Shown here: in pieces, positions 1-7,369 of the stretch
How positions within the stretch are numbered: position 1 is the first letter of the stretch
Layout of the letters: each line of letters opens with the position of its first letter
Origin: Flavobacteriaceae bacterium
GTDB taxonomy: Bacteria; Bacteroidota; Bacteroidia; Flavobacteriales; Flavobacteriaceae
Length of the DNA stretch: 12,428 nucleotides
NCBI GenBank assembly: GCA_030828025.1
Contig: JAURDG010000020.1
Span: 1 to 12,428, forward strand
Reading direction: 5' to 3'
Translations under genes and position numbers: made by a program
The notes under the pieces: generated by a model
Told to the model about the DNA's origin: nothing
The model's input: only the letters and a program-made list of their open reading frames with translations
Databases searched by the model: none

Positions 1-1
1 A

Positions 2-1249
2 AAAAGATTGGTAGATACTTATGATGATATTCTTGAATTTGTCGGGTTGAGCGATATCAATCCAGGGCGATTGGCATACGCAAAAACCTATATGGGTGTC
101 AACTGTCCAACATTTACAGATGTTGACCAAATGCTTATAGTTACAAAGCCAGACTTGTTAATTGTGACTACAGTAGATGCTACCCACCATGAGTTTATTA
201 TTAAGGGTTTAGCTTTTGGGTGCGATGTGTTAACCGAAAAACCATTAACAACGGATGAAACGAAAGCCCAAGCCATCATCGATGCAGAGCGGAAGTCTGA
301 CAAGAATCTCATCGTTGGATTTAATTACCGATGGAGTCCATATACCACCAAAATTAAAGAGTTATTGATGAATAACACCATTGGTAAATTAACTTCTGTC
401 GATTTTAATTGGTATTTGAATACCTATCACGGAGCATCATATTTTAGAAGATGGCATGGTCATCAGGATAAAGGAGGGTCTTTGTGGGTGCATAAATCTA
501 CGCATCACTTTGATCTGCTCAATTGGTGGATTGATGCGGACCCAACTACAGTTTTTGCATTCGGGGACTTGGAGCACTATGGAAAAAATGGTCCATTTAG
601 AGGTGCGAATTGTAGGTCATGTGAGCATAAAAATCAATGTGATTACTTTTTTGACATCACCAAAAATCAAAGGTTGATGGATTTGTATGTAGCCAACGAA
701 CAATACGATGGTTATGTGCGTGACAATTGTCTCTTTAGAGAGGACATTGATATTTTTGATAAAATGTCAGCTCAGATTAAATATGCCAACAATGTTACAG
801 TAAATTACTCTTTGACTACCTACTCTCCATTCGAAGGATGGCGAATTGCTTTTAATGGAACAGAAGGAAGAATAGAGGCCTCTTTGGACATTCCCTATGA
901 TAAAAAGAACGTTGTTAGTCAGGAAGAGATGCACGCATTAGAAATGCGACAAGATGCTATTGATGACAATAAAATTGAGAATATCATCCTGCATAAGTTG
1001 TGGAACGATTTTGACACAATCAACGTTATTATGGAAAAAGGTGGTCATGGTGGTGGAGATGTTAGACTGCACAAACAGATTTTTGAAACGCCTCAAACCA
1101 AAGATCCCTTTGAACGATCTGCAGGATTAAGAGATGGAATTATGTCGGTGATTATTGGTATAGCGGCTCGAAATAGTATTGCTTCCTCTCAAGCCGTAGC
1201 TATTCAAGATTTGATTGATCTTAAACCAATGAAAAACCGGTTAAAATAA
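2..1249 (+). CDS. Gfo/Idh/MocA-family oxidoreductase, 5' truncated by window edge
   Basis: This is a probable NAD(P)-dependent sugar or cyclitol dehydrogenase; the substrate cannot be named. The reading frame is open to the window edge, and the first visible residues (KRLVDTYDDILEFVGLSD) correspond to the first Rossmann helix and second strand, so about 20-30 N-terminal residues with the glycine-rich NAD motif lie outside. Counting the codon at position 8 as residue 1, the family lysine is in LTEKPLT (K78) and a His-rich stretch, KSTHHFDLLNWW, follows at 163-174. A GGHGGGD motif at 345-351 is typical of one branch of the family. An unusual four-cysteine group lies at C202, C205, C211 and C241 (see findings). 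A strong terminator begins 24 bases after the stop. The family assignment is firm; the specific function is unknown. Confidence 0.9.
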   Translation, partial: KRLVDTYDDILEFVGLSDINPGRLAYAKTYMGVNCPTFTDVDQMLIVTKPDLLIVTTVDATHHEFIIKGLAFGCDVLTEKPLTTDETKAQAIIDAERKSDKNLIVGFNYRWSPYTTKIKELLMNNTIGKLTSVDFNWYLNTYHGASYFRRWHGHQDKGGSLWVHKSTHHFDLLNWWIDADPTTVFAFGDLEHYGKNGPFRGANCRSCEHKNQCDYFFDITKNQRLMDLYVANEQYDGYVRDNCLFREDIDIFDKMSAQIKYANNVTVNYSLTTYSPFEGWRIAFNGTEGRIEASLDIPYDKKNVVSQEEMHALEMRQDAIDDNKIENIILHKLWNDFDTINVIMEKGGHGGGDVRLHKQIFETPQTKDPFERSAGLRDGIMSVIIGIAARNSIASSQAVAIQDLIDLKPMKNRLK

Positions 1250-1273
1250 TATTCTTACAGTTAGGTTTAGTAC

Positions 1274-1308
1274 AATCCCGATGCATCGCATCGGGATTTT
1301 TGGTTTTT
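1274..1308 (+). terminator. Rho-independent terminator after the oxidoreductase gene
   Basis: A perfect 10-bp stem, AATCCCGATG (1274-1283) with CATCGGGATT (1289-1298), has a 5-base loop and is followed by TTTGGTTTTT. It lies 24 bases past the stop codon of the plus-strand oxidoreductase and is the likely end of its transcript. Confidence 0.85.
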
Positions 1309-1474
1309 AAAAAACAGCCTAACTTGCTAAGCTATAGATAAAGTCTCAAAACAGGGTTGAGGCTGATAAACTCTAGACTTTCGCGCTCATCGTCTTCAAG
1401 TTTTTGCTGATGATTTAACAAATAAAAGCCCAGAGTTTATAAATAAACAGAAAACAATTAATATGTTTTAGCAT
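1309..1474. other. Spacer with inverted repeats between two terminators; possible small RNA
   Basis: No ORF of note is present. CAGCCTAAC (1315-1323) can pair with GTTGAGGCTG (1356-1365) with one bulged base. ATAAACTCT (1366-1374) is a perfect inverted match to AGAGTTTAT (1432-1440), and between these arms TCATC (1387-1391) can pair with GATGA (1409-1413). The stretch is closed by a second terminator hairpin, so a short structured transcript is possible. I see no clear promoter. The pairing is visible in the sequence; the RNA is inference. Confidence 0.3.
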
Positions 1475-1513
1475 AACACACCCGACACATCGCATCGGGT
1501 GTGTTTGGTTTAT
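1475..1513 (+). terminator. Second terminator-like hairpin, near copy of the first
   Basis: An 11-bp perfect stem, AACACACCCGA (1475-1485) with TCGGGTGTGTT (1495-1505), has a 9-base loop and is followed by TGGTTTATATTTT, a broken T tract. Its 19-base core (1481-1499) matches the core of the first hairpin (1277-1295) at 17 of 19 bases. It could also act for the minus-strand lipoprotein gene ending at 1527, but no T run follows on that strand. Confidence 0.6.
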
Positions 1514-1526
1514 ATTTTGGTCTGAT

Positions 1527-1991
1527 TTATTCAGTTTTCTTCATTTCATCAATTTTTTTCCATGACGGATCAACTTCTAGACTTGCCATGATGTATAAGT
1601 TCTTGTCTTTAACAGCAACCGTACTTCCATTTTTTTCGGTTAACACAGCTGAAATTTGTTCTGGTGTAAGTTGATACATAGCTCCAGTAGAAGCGTCAAC
1701 AATAATTCCAATGATTCCACCTAAAAAAATATTGCCAAAAAACCAGCCATTTAGCTTTCTTGAAAGCTTTGTTTCATAGGTTTGATATCCTTCTAACTCA
1801 ATTTTAACGGCATACTCATTTTTTCTTTCGAGTATTCTCATAAGAGGTGTGTTCCCAACAAGTTCATCGTTCAAATACACTTTTGCATCTGATGGAGATG
1901 AAGAGAAGTTGACGGTCTGTTTTGATGTTGAGATTATGGTTGCACAGGATGTAAAAAACAGGCAGATGATGATAATAAATTTATAGTTCAT
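1527..1991 (-). CDS. PEGA-domain lipoprotein
   Basis: This 154-residue protein is predicted to be exported and lipid-anchored. A short hydrophobic signal sequence ends in FFTSC, with C16 as the likely lipidated residue; F at -3 departs from the usual lipobox. Residues about 27-80 fit a PEGA fold, a small beta domain of surface proteins: VNFSSSPSDAKVYLNDELVG, a TPL turn, then IELEGYQTYE. A glycine-rich hydrophobic patch, FFGNIFLGGIIGIIVDA (about 85-100), leads into STGAMYQLTPEQ, a block that often follows PEGA in small lipoproteins. There is no Shine-Dalgarno sequence before the ATG, as usual in this phylum. The 5' spacer carries nested inverted repeats. The lipoprotein and PEGA calls are good; the cellular role is unknown. 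Confidence 0.8.
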   Translation of the reverse strand: MNYKFIIIICLFFTSCATIISTSKQTVNFSSSPSDAKVYLNDELVGNTPLMRILERKNEYAVKIELEGYQTYETKLSRKLNGWFFGNIFLGGIIGIIVDASTGAMYQLTPEQISAVLTEKNGSTVAVKDKNLYIMASLEVDPSWKKIDEMKKTE

Positions 1992-2024
1992 GATTATTAG
2001 ATTTAGATTATTTAAAAAGTTAAT

Positions 2025-2113
2025 TGACTTAATTTTTGGGTATTTCCAGCATAATAATAAAGTTCAAAAACCATTCTGTGACATGAACTCATTAAGTCAG
2101 GTTTATCATGCTG
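2025..2113 (-). other. Nested and mutually crossing inverted repeats upstream of the lipoprotein gene
   Basis: Three pairs of arms are visible. TGACTTAAT (2025-2033) matches ATTAAGTCA (2091-2099) perfectly. AGTTCA (2061-2066) matches TGAACT (2084-2089) perfectly. CAGCATAATAA (2047-2057) matches TTATCATGCTG (2103-2113) with one mismatch. The inner pair fits inside either outer pair, but the two outer pairs cross each other, so they would be alternative folds or a pseudoknot. Lying between two minus-strand genes, the segment could be a structured 5' leader of the PEGA lipoprotein mRNA or a dispersed repeat. Function is inference. Confidence 0.35.
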
Positions 2114-2201
2114 TGTAATTTTTGGTACACACCTTAAAAGAAGAGTGTGCATAAAAAATAAATGGCTATGTGTTGTTTTTTCATGATTAAATTTTAAGGG
2201 T

Positions 2202-2834
2202 TTAAAAGAATATTGGGGTTTCACTTAGATTGAAAAAATCAATCATCAAGTTTCGTGTTTCATCAATGATTAATTTACGATTTGGTAAATCGACATGTAT
2301 ATCAGCACGATGTTCTGAAAAAAAGGCGTTAATATCTTTTGGCTTTCTAAAAACTGAGGTTTTTCTTTTTGTGGTGTCAAAAATCACCCCGCATAAATAG
2401 GTAGTGTAAACTCCGCTTAGTCCACCCATAAACTTTGAACCAACTGAAGCAAAATAATCTTCAAAATAAAAAAATAACCTATTCCCAACTAAAACCTTAT
2501 TGTATGTGTTACCAATAGCCCCTTGCATTCCTTTACCTCTTCCTTCTATAAGCTTTTTGACCTGCTTTGAATTGATGTATAGATCAACTCCATCCGAAAC
2601 AGCAAATGGTTTTTTGATGCGTTTATTATTTGGGTATTTGAGTATATAGGTTTTTGAGTTGTATCCCTGAACTTTAGTGAATTCTATCGCTTCGGAGGGG
2701 TTTACAGCGATTAGGTCATCGAGAGTAGAATATATCCCTTTTGGAAAAGGTGATTTATCTAGTGGCTGAGCAAATACAACTGTGGAATGTAGAAAAATAC
2801 CAATTGAAAAAAGTAAGATGAATTTTAATTTCAT
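2202..2834 (-). CDS. Secreted protein of unknown function
   Basis: I do not recognise this 210-residue protein beyond its general style. It begins with a clear Sec signal peptide, MKLKFILLFSIGIFLHSTVVFAQ, with cleavage probably after A22. The mature part opens with a GIYSTLDDLIAVNPSEA segment, then AVSDGVDLYINSKQVKKL and FFYFEDYF, a beta-rich pattern seen in uncharacterised exported proteins of Bacteroidota that start with a GIY-type strand. No catalytic motif, membrane segment or sorting domain is visible. The ATG is supported by the signal peptide and by a plausible promoter with correct spacing just upstream. The gene is 42 bases downstream of the ASCH gene on the same strand. Confidence 0.75.
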   Translation of the reverse strand: MKLKFILLFSIGIFLHSTVVFAQPLDKSPFPKGIYSTLDDLIAVNPSEAIEFTKVQGYNSKTYILKYPNNKRIKKPFAVSDGVDLYINSKQVKKLIEGRGKGMQGAIGNTYNKVLVGNRLFFYFEDYFASVGSKFMGGLSGVYTTYLCGVIFDTTKRKTSVFRKPKDINAFFSEHRADIHVDLPNRKLIIDETRNLMIDFFNLSETPIFF

Positions 2835-2856
2835 CGCATATAAGATTTAGGTTACG

Positions 2857-2890
2857 TAAATGTAGCAAAAAAAAAATTAACCCACAAAAA
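2857..2890 (-). promoter_or_regulatory. Candidate Bacteroidota-type promoter for the secreted-protein gene
   Basis: On the minus strand TTTTTG (2890-2885) is followed after exactly 20 bases by TACATTTA (2864-2857), one base from the TAnnTTTG -7 consensus. The -33 element overlaps the last codons of the ASCH gene. This would give the 2202-2834 gene its own transcript with a leader of roughly 20 bases. Confidence 0.4.
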
Positions 2891-3347
2891 CAGTCCTAAA
2901 ACGCTCACATGAAATCAGCATATTTTCGTTAAAACTCGCACCAGCAACTTCCATTTCCCGTTGGTAATAGGCTTTATGCACTTTTCGCCAGTAGGCTAAA
3001 CTTTTGTCTCCTTCGCCCTCGGCGTGGGCAAATGCCGCATCCACCTTATTAAAGGATACTTGTTGTATGTTGGTAAGTTCAATAACAGCTTTAGCAACAC
3101 CATCCCAATCCGTAACAATAAACAAATCCCCAACATTGGGCATAGGTTTGTTGTGGTGCACATACCACCAAACCGAAGGGGCTGTAGCTTGTTTAATCTT
3201 TTTTACCACCAACTCGGCACATGTATTGGCATCATGTGCATTATCACAAAAATAAAAGTGATTGGGTTGGGGTGTATGCTCTAAATCAGGGTGTTTTTTT
3301 ACAAAGTTTGCCCACAATTCAGCCACAGATGGATTTGGTAATTTCAT
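2877..3347 (-). CDS. ASCH-domain protein
   Basis: This 156-residue protein has the usual length and full pattern of the bacterial ASCH family, a PUA-like beta-barrel fold. The family is linked to RNA or nucleoside binding, and some members are N4-acetylcytidine amidohydrolases (YqfB type) or nucleases. Visible family blocks are the basic stretch VVKKIKQATAPSVWW (47-61), VGDLFIVTDWDG (72-83), VIELTNIQQVSF with E90 (88-99), and the hallmark EGEGDKSLAYWRKVH (110-124), ending in ISCERFRTVF. The Lys-x-x-Ala-Thr block and E90 are in the places where YqfB-type enzymes keep their catalytic Lys, Thr and Glu, but I cannot confirm activity. It is divergent from aacS, with 44 bases between the two starts. 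The domain call is confident; the substrate is unknown. Confidence 0.85.
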   Translation of the reverse strand: MKLPNPSVAELWANFVKKHPDLEHTPQPNHFYFCDNAHDANTCAELVVKKIKQATAPSVWWYVHHNKPMPNVGDLFIVTDWDGVAKAVIELTNIQQVSFNKVDAAFAHAEGEGDKSLAYWRKVHKAYYQREMEVAGASFNENMLISCERFRTVFVG

Positions 3348-3360
3348 AGGTTAAAAATAC

Positions 3361-3374
3361 ATATTTCAATAGAA
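3361..3374. repeat. 14-base direct repeat, left copy (flanks aacS)
   Basis: ATATTTCAATAGAA here is repeated exactly at 5246-5259, across the aacS stop codon, so the two copies bracket the gene. It may be chance in A/T-rich DNA. Confidence 0.4.
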
Positions 3375-3391
3375 GATTGTATCTTACGGCT

Positions 3392-5257
3392 ATGCAACCC
3401 AAAACCACATCACGGCTTACCGAATACATTGCATTCTTGGCTGATCAGTATGGCGTAAAACACACGGATTATGCTGCCTTACACCATTGGAGCATCACGG
3501 AACAAGGTGTTTTTTGGGCTAGTATTGCTCGGTTTTTTTCCATTGATTTTGACACGCCCTACGAGGAGGTTTTTGTGCCCCAAAACCCGTTTTGGGAAAC
3601 TAAGTGGTTTCACGGCGCACAGCTTAGTTATGCCCATCATATTTTTAGAAACGCCACCACCAAACGCCCCGCACTGATTTATCAGTCCGAAAATGAATAC
3701 ACAGAAATCAGTTGGGCGCAACTGATAGCCAAAACGGTTGTGCTGCAGCAGCAACTTATCGAGCAGGGCGTGGGCGTAGGGGATTATGTGGTGTGCTACG
3801 GCATCAACAGCCCCGAAACGGTAGCCGCCTTTTTGGCAACCAATGCGCTGGGTGCGGTATGGTCGTCTTGCTCGCCCGATTTTGGCACCCATGCCGTGTG
3901 CGAGCGTTTTGGACAACTCAACCCCAAAGTGCTTTTTGCACATCGGCAGTATGCTTATGGCGGAAAATCGTTTGACACCACCTCAAAAATTGCCGAAATT
4001 GCAGCAAATATACCTGCTCTTGAGGCAACTATTTTTTTAGACCTGCATGCCACTTTTGATGATGCGCCCAAAACAAGAGAAGACCTAAGTGTTACTTCGT
4101 TGTCATTTTCAGCTCCTATTTGGGTGCTGTTTTCATCGGGAACCACAGGCAAGCCCAAAGCCATTGTGCACGGAACAGGTCAGATGCTTTTAGAGCACCT
4201 CAAAGCATTGGCGTTGCACCAACATGTTGACGCAGGCGACCGTTATTTTTGGTATTCCACAACAGGTTGGATGATGTGGAATTATGCGCTGAGTAGTCTG
4301 CTTTGTGGCGCAACACTATGTTTGTCTTCGGCTGCGCCTAGCTACCCAACAACCGATGCGTTGTGGCAATTTGCGGCACGTGCCAACATAAACCATTTTG
4401 GCGGCGGCGCGGTTTATTTTCAGCAGCAAATGGAGTGTTCAAGTTCTTTTTTGGACAACACCGATTTCTCTTTTCTTAAAACGATAGGCGCTACGGGATC
4501 GCCGCTTTCGGCAGCGGTTTGCAAACGCCTTCAGCAGCAGTTTCCCAAATCCAATATAGTTTCGCTAAGCGGTGGCACAGATGTTTGCACTGCCTTTGTG
4601 GGTGGTCATCCCGATTTGCCTGTAATCCCTGGTGAAATTCAATGCAAAATGCTTGGTGCTCCCGTTGAAATTTGGAACGAACACGGCGAAGAAATCAGCA
4701 ATACGCCAGGCGAATTGGTGCTTAGTGCACCATTTTTGGCAATGCCCGTTTGCTTGGTTAATGACCCTAATTTTGAACGCTATCAGAAAAGCTACTATTC
4801 CAAATTTAAGTCCGTTTGGAATCACGGCGACTGGGCAGCAACTACCGAAAATGGCGGGATTATCATTTATGGACGTTCCGATGCTACGCTTAATAGACAC
4901 GGGGTTCGCATAGGAACTGCAGAACTCTATGCAGCACTAGACCAGCTCCATGAAATAACAGACAGTCTTGTCGTGCATCTGTTGGACGAAAATCAAGATA
5001 AACTCGTGTTGTTTGTGCAAAGCGAAAGCAACATTAATGAAGATATAATCAAAACCCACATCCGAAATAGCTGCTCCCCACGCCACGTGCCCGATGCCAT
5101 GTATCAAATTCCAGAAATTCCTTATACCATAAGTGGAAAAAAAGTGGAAATTCCCGTAAAGCGTATTTTGTTGGGCGAAAAACTTGAAGATGTTGTTTCT
5201 TTGGATGCGCTAAAAAATCCCCATGCCATGCAGTGGTTTTTAAAAATATTTCAATAG
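3392..5257 (+). CDS. aacS: Acetoacetyl-CoA synthetase (EC 6.2.1.16)
   Basis: This enzyme activates acetoacetate with ATP and CoA to acetoacetyl-CoA in the cytosol. At 621 residues it has the expected length and the AMP-forming acyl-CoA synthetase motifs. These are the phosphate loop SSGTTGKPKAIVHG (from residue 248), the YFWYSTTGWMMWNYALSSL block, GATGSPLS, LSGGTDVCTAFVGG followed by PGEIQCKMLG (diagnostic of the acetoacetyl-CoA branch), WNHGDW, the hinge YGRSDATLNRHGVRIG, and the C-terminal catalytic lysine in TISGKK (K583). I chose the ATG at 3392. A TTG five codons upstream is in frame but gives no extra conserved sequence. The gene is visibly richer in G+C than the genes to its left and is bracketed by a 14-base direct repeat. 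It converges with the lysine operon, ending 40 bases from it. Confidence 0.95.
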   Translation: MQPKTTSRLTEYIAFLADQYGVKHTDYAALHHWSITEQGVFWASIARFFSIDFDTPYEEVFVPQNPFWETKWFHGAQLSYAHHIFRNATTKRPALIYQSENEYTEISWAQLIAKTVVLQQQLIEQGVGVGDYVVCYGINSPETVAAFLATNALGAVWSSCSPDFGTHAVCERFGQLNPKVLFAHRQYAYGGKSFDTTSKIAEIAANIPALEATIFLDLHATFDDAPKTREDLSVTSLSFSAPIWVLFSSGTTGKPKAIVHGTGQMLLEHLKALALHQHVDAGDRYFWYSTTGWMMWNYALSSLLCGATLCLSSAAPSYPTTDALWQFAARANINHFGGGAVYFQQQMECSSSFLDNTDFSFLKTIGATGSPLSAAVCKRLQQQFPKSNIVSLSGGTDVCTAFVGGHPDLPVIPGEIQCKMLGAPVEIWNEHGEEISNTPGELVLSAPFLAMPVCLVNDPNFERYQKSYYSKFKSVWNHGDWAATTENGGIIIYGRSDATLNRHGVRIGTAELYAALDQLHEITDSLVVHLLDENQDKLVLFVQSESNINEDIIKTHIRNSCSPRHVPDAMYQIPEIPYTISGKKVEIPVKRILLGEKLEDVVSLDALKNPHAMQWFLKIFQ

Positions 5258-5259
5258 AA
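5246..5259. repeat. 14-base direct repeat, right copy (flanks aacS)
   Basis: Exact second copy of ATATTTCAATAGAA from 3361-3374. It includes the stop codon of aacS. Confidence 0.4.
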
Positions 5260-5297
5260 CATACTGATAAACATTTACTTAATACGGGAAGAATTTT

Positions 5298-6209
5298 TTA
5301 ATCGTTCCGTGTGGTTTGTTTTTGAAAGGTACTTTCGAAAATTTTATTGGCATTGTCCACTTCAAATCCGTCTCGGCGGTGGGCACTTGTGATTTCATTG
5401 TTGCGTAGCAACGAAAACTGCGGCAATACTGATCGTTCGGCAAACTCAACATAGCTTCCCGCAATGGAATGCGTATCGCCATCAGCAAAAACACTCTCAA
5501 TCATATGTGCCACAGAACTGCTTTGTCGGAGTAATCCGTCTGTACTGGTCTTTATTTCTCCACCTGCGTTATTGAGTTTCACGCCTATTGCCTTAAGGAA
5601 TGTGTTAAAATGCTCCAACTGATTAAAAGGCTCTGGCAACGCATGCACGCTTATCGTATAATGATTTAGGTAATACCTGTTGTACAAGACCCACGCACCG
5701 TATTCGGTTTCTTCACGAAGTTTTTGATAATCCTGCCAAACAGGCATTGTCCAAAGCGGTTGATGTAAAAAAGACACAACTGCTTTTGGGTCGTTTAAAT
5801 CAATATCGTTTATGGGGTCGCGCTTGATGTCTTTGGTGTATTTATGCACGATATCCCGTGCTTGTGGCGAAAGGTCATTAACACGCAATTCACTAATAAA
5901 CACACGAGGATATTTGTCAGAAGGAGGCTTATACCAATAGGCATCTAATTTTTTAGCTGCAAAATGATAATGCTCTTGTTTTGTATATCGGTAATGTAAA
6001 AAAATGCGCTCCAATGATTTGATGCCTAAATGTGGCACACCCAACGTGCGAAAGGCGATGTGGTCGTTGATGATGTCAGCTTGGCTTTTGATCAGCCCTC
6101 GTTTTATCATGGCTGCCGTGATGGTCTTTACGTCTGGGACACGATTCTGGTACGGTAAAAAAAGTCCGTGGAGCACCACGTCTAAGGGGGTGTTGGTAGT
6201 AAAATTCAT
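5298..6209 (-). CDS. DUF1338 (HglS-type) protein, probable 2-oxoadipate dioxygenase/decarboxylase
   Basis: This 303-residue member of the DUF1338 family belongs to the VOC-like Fe(II) enzymes. Characterised members (Pseudomonas HglS, plant FLO7) turn 2-oxoadipate into D-2-hydroxyglutarate, the late step of lysine breakdown. Likely metal ligands are visible: H50 in NDHIAFRT, a His in the NHYTISVH block (H183 or H189) and E255 in GSYVEFAER. R54, four residues after H50, matches the spacing of the substrate arginine in HglS. The protein is shorter than the roughly 460-residue HglS. I place the start at the ATG at 6209, not the in-frame ATG at 6374. The 6209 start overlaps the upstream stop as ATGA, and the extra upstream sequence is only the dehydrogenase C terminus in another frame. 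The family is sure; the exact reaction is inferred from family and neighbour. Confidence 0.88.
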   Translation of the reverse strand: MNFTTNTPLDVVLHGLFLPYQNRVPDVKTITAAMIKRGLIKSQADIINDHIAFRTLGVPHLGIKSLERIFLHYRYTKQEHYHFAAKKLDAYWYKPPSDKYPRVFISELRVNDLSPQARDIVHKYTKDIKRDPINDIDLNDPKAVVSFLHQPLWTMPVWQDYQKLREETEYGAWVLYNRYYLNHYTISVHALPEPFNQLEHFNTFLKAIGVKLNNAGGEIKTSTDGLLRQSSSVAHMIESVFADGDTHSIAGSYVEFAERSVLPQFSLLRNNEITSAHRRDGFEVDNANKIFESTFQKQTTRND

Positions 6210-7279
6210 CTGTGTTTTGGGGTTTTTAATAAGGATCCGCTTTGGGTGTTGTAAACATCGGCTAGTTGTATGTTTTCTTGTTTGATAAATCCTTTTTGGG
6301 GCAGCGTTCCTTGTGCGACCAATTCCACAACCGCAGCCAGCGATGCGGCTGTTGTCCAAGAAATAGCACGCCAAGTGTGTCCAAAAAGTTCTACAGGGAA
6401 ATAGGTTTCAAAAAATTCCTTTCGTTTCATTCTGCCATTGATCTCGCCTTCTACAACAGCATAAACATGCACCAAGTCATCATCTACTGGAGGCTTTGCG
6501 TGGGTTAAGATACGCTCCAATTCGGGCAACTCATTTTTTAGGATAAGCTCATAAAGCAAAAAGCGCATCAGTTTTCCGTGTCCTGGATAGCGAATGGTTT
6601 TGTAATTTAAGGTGTCCACTTTGCCTTCATAGGTTTGGCACATGGTGCCTAAGCCTCCAGAAGTGGTAAATGCCTCGTATTCTTGCCCTTCAATGTTGAG
6701 TTGCTCAAATCCTTCCAAAGAGGGCACGGTTTTGCGCTTGCCGTTGTGTATGGCTTCGGCATCATTGATGTATTCGTTTAATACGCCTGTAGGCGACCAC
6801 GTAAACGAGTAGGACAATTGACCGTTTGGGTAGCGTGGAAGTGCGCCAACACGAAGTTCAATATCACGGAGGCTGTCAAATTTTTTTGCCAGATGTCCAC
6901 CAATGATGCCAATCAATCCAGGTGCCAAACCGCATTGCGGCGCCAAGACCGCTGAGGCACGTGCAGCCAAGGATTCAATATAATGTGTGGTGCTCACATC
7001 TTCGGTAAGATCGAAGTAGTGGATGCCTTTTTGAAAGGCAATCGTGGCTATAGATTTGTTGAGGTGATAGGGTAGTGCCGACACCACGGCATCGGCGTGT
7101 TCGAGTGCTTGTTGAACTTCATTGGCGTTACTTAAATCGGCTATCGCCACATGAAATGGTAGTTTGATTGGATAATGCGCTTGGTTGTAGTCATAAGCCG
7201 TTACTGTAAACTGCTCATGGAGTAAAAGACCGACCAGCGTACCTACTTTGCCCAACCCTAGCAACACTATTTTTTTCAT
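6206..7279 (-). CDS. Saccharopine dehydrogenase family protein, probably L-lysine 6-dehydrogenase-like
   Basis: This 357-residue NAD(P)-dependent enzyme has an N-terminal Rossmann motif VLLGLGKVG (GxGxxG at 8-13). Family blocks follow: AVVSALPYHLNKSIATIA, HYFDLTEDV, the signature APQCGLAPGLIGII, FTWSPTGVLNEYI, TVPSLEG, AFTTSGGLGT and LNYKTIRYPGHGKLM. Length and block order fit lysine 6-dehydrogenase (EC 1.4.1.18, lysine to allysine/piperideine-6-carboxylate) better than the larger two-domain saccharopine enzymes, though a saccharopine dehydrogenase (glutamate-forming) is the main alternative. It is coupled by an ATGA overlap to the DUF1338 oxygenase, supporting a lysine catabolic operon. The start is the ATG at 7279, which begins directly at the Rossmann strand. 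A weak candidate promoter lies upstream (TTTG at 7321-7318, 21 bases, TACATATT at 7296-7289). Confidence 0.88.
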   Translation of the reverse strand: MKKIVLLGLGKVGTLVGLLLHEQFTVTAYDYNQAHYPIKLPFHVAIADLSNANEVQQALEHADAVVSALPYHLNKSIATIAFQKGIHYFDLTEDVSTTHYIESLAARASAVLAPQCGLAPGLIGIIGGHLAKKFDSLRDIELRVGALPRYPNGQLSYSFTWSPTGVLNEYINDAEAIHNGKRKTVPSLEGFEQLNIEGQEYEAFTTSGGLGTMCQTYEGKVDTLNYKTIRYPGHGKLMRFLLYELILKNELPELERILTHAKPPVDDDLVHVYAVVEGEINGRMKRKEFFETYFPVELFGHTWRAISWTTAASLAAVVELVAQGTLPQKGFIKQENIQLADVYNTQSGSLLKTPKHR

Positions 7280-7369
7280 TTTTACAACAATATGTATAAA
7301 ATATGTTATAAAAATAACAAATTGAAAAATAAAAACCTACAGCAATGTGTACTTTATTTTTTTAAAAAA

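Noticed and set aside
2012..2224. A 70-codon minus-strand ORF between the secreted-protein and lipoprotein genes
   Set aside because: It starts inside the end of the upstream gene, has no signal or domain, and runs through the inverted-repeat region, whose pairing explains the sequence better than coding does.
3377..3391. TTG start for aacS five codons upstream
   Set aside because: It adds only MYLTA with no family support; the ATG at 3392 is sufficient.
3479..3943. A 154-codon minus-strand ORF inside aacS
   Set aside because: It is a shadow frame of a strongly conserved synthetase, with no domain of its own.
6210..6374. An N-terminal extension of 55 codons for the DUF1338 protein
   Set aside because: It overlaps the end of the dehydrogenase gene in another frame, is not family-like, and the ATG at 6209 forms an ATGA overlap with the upstream stop.
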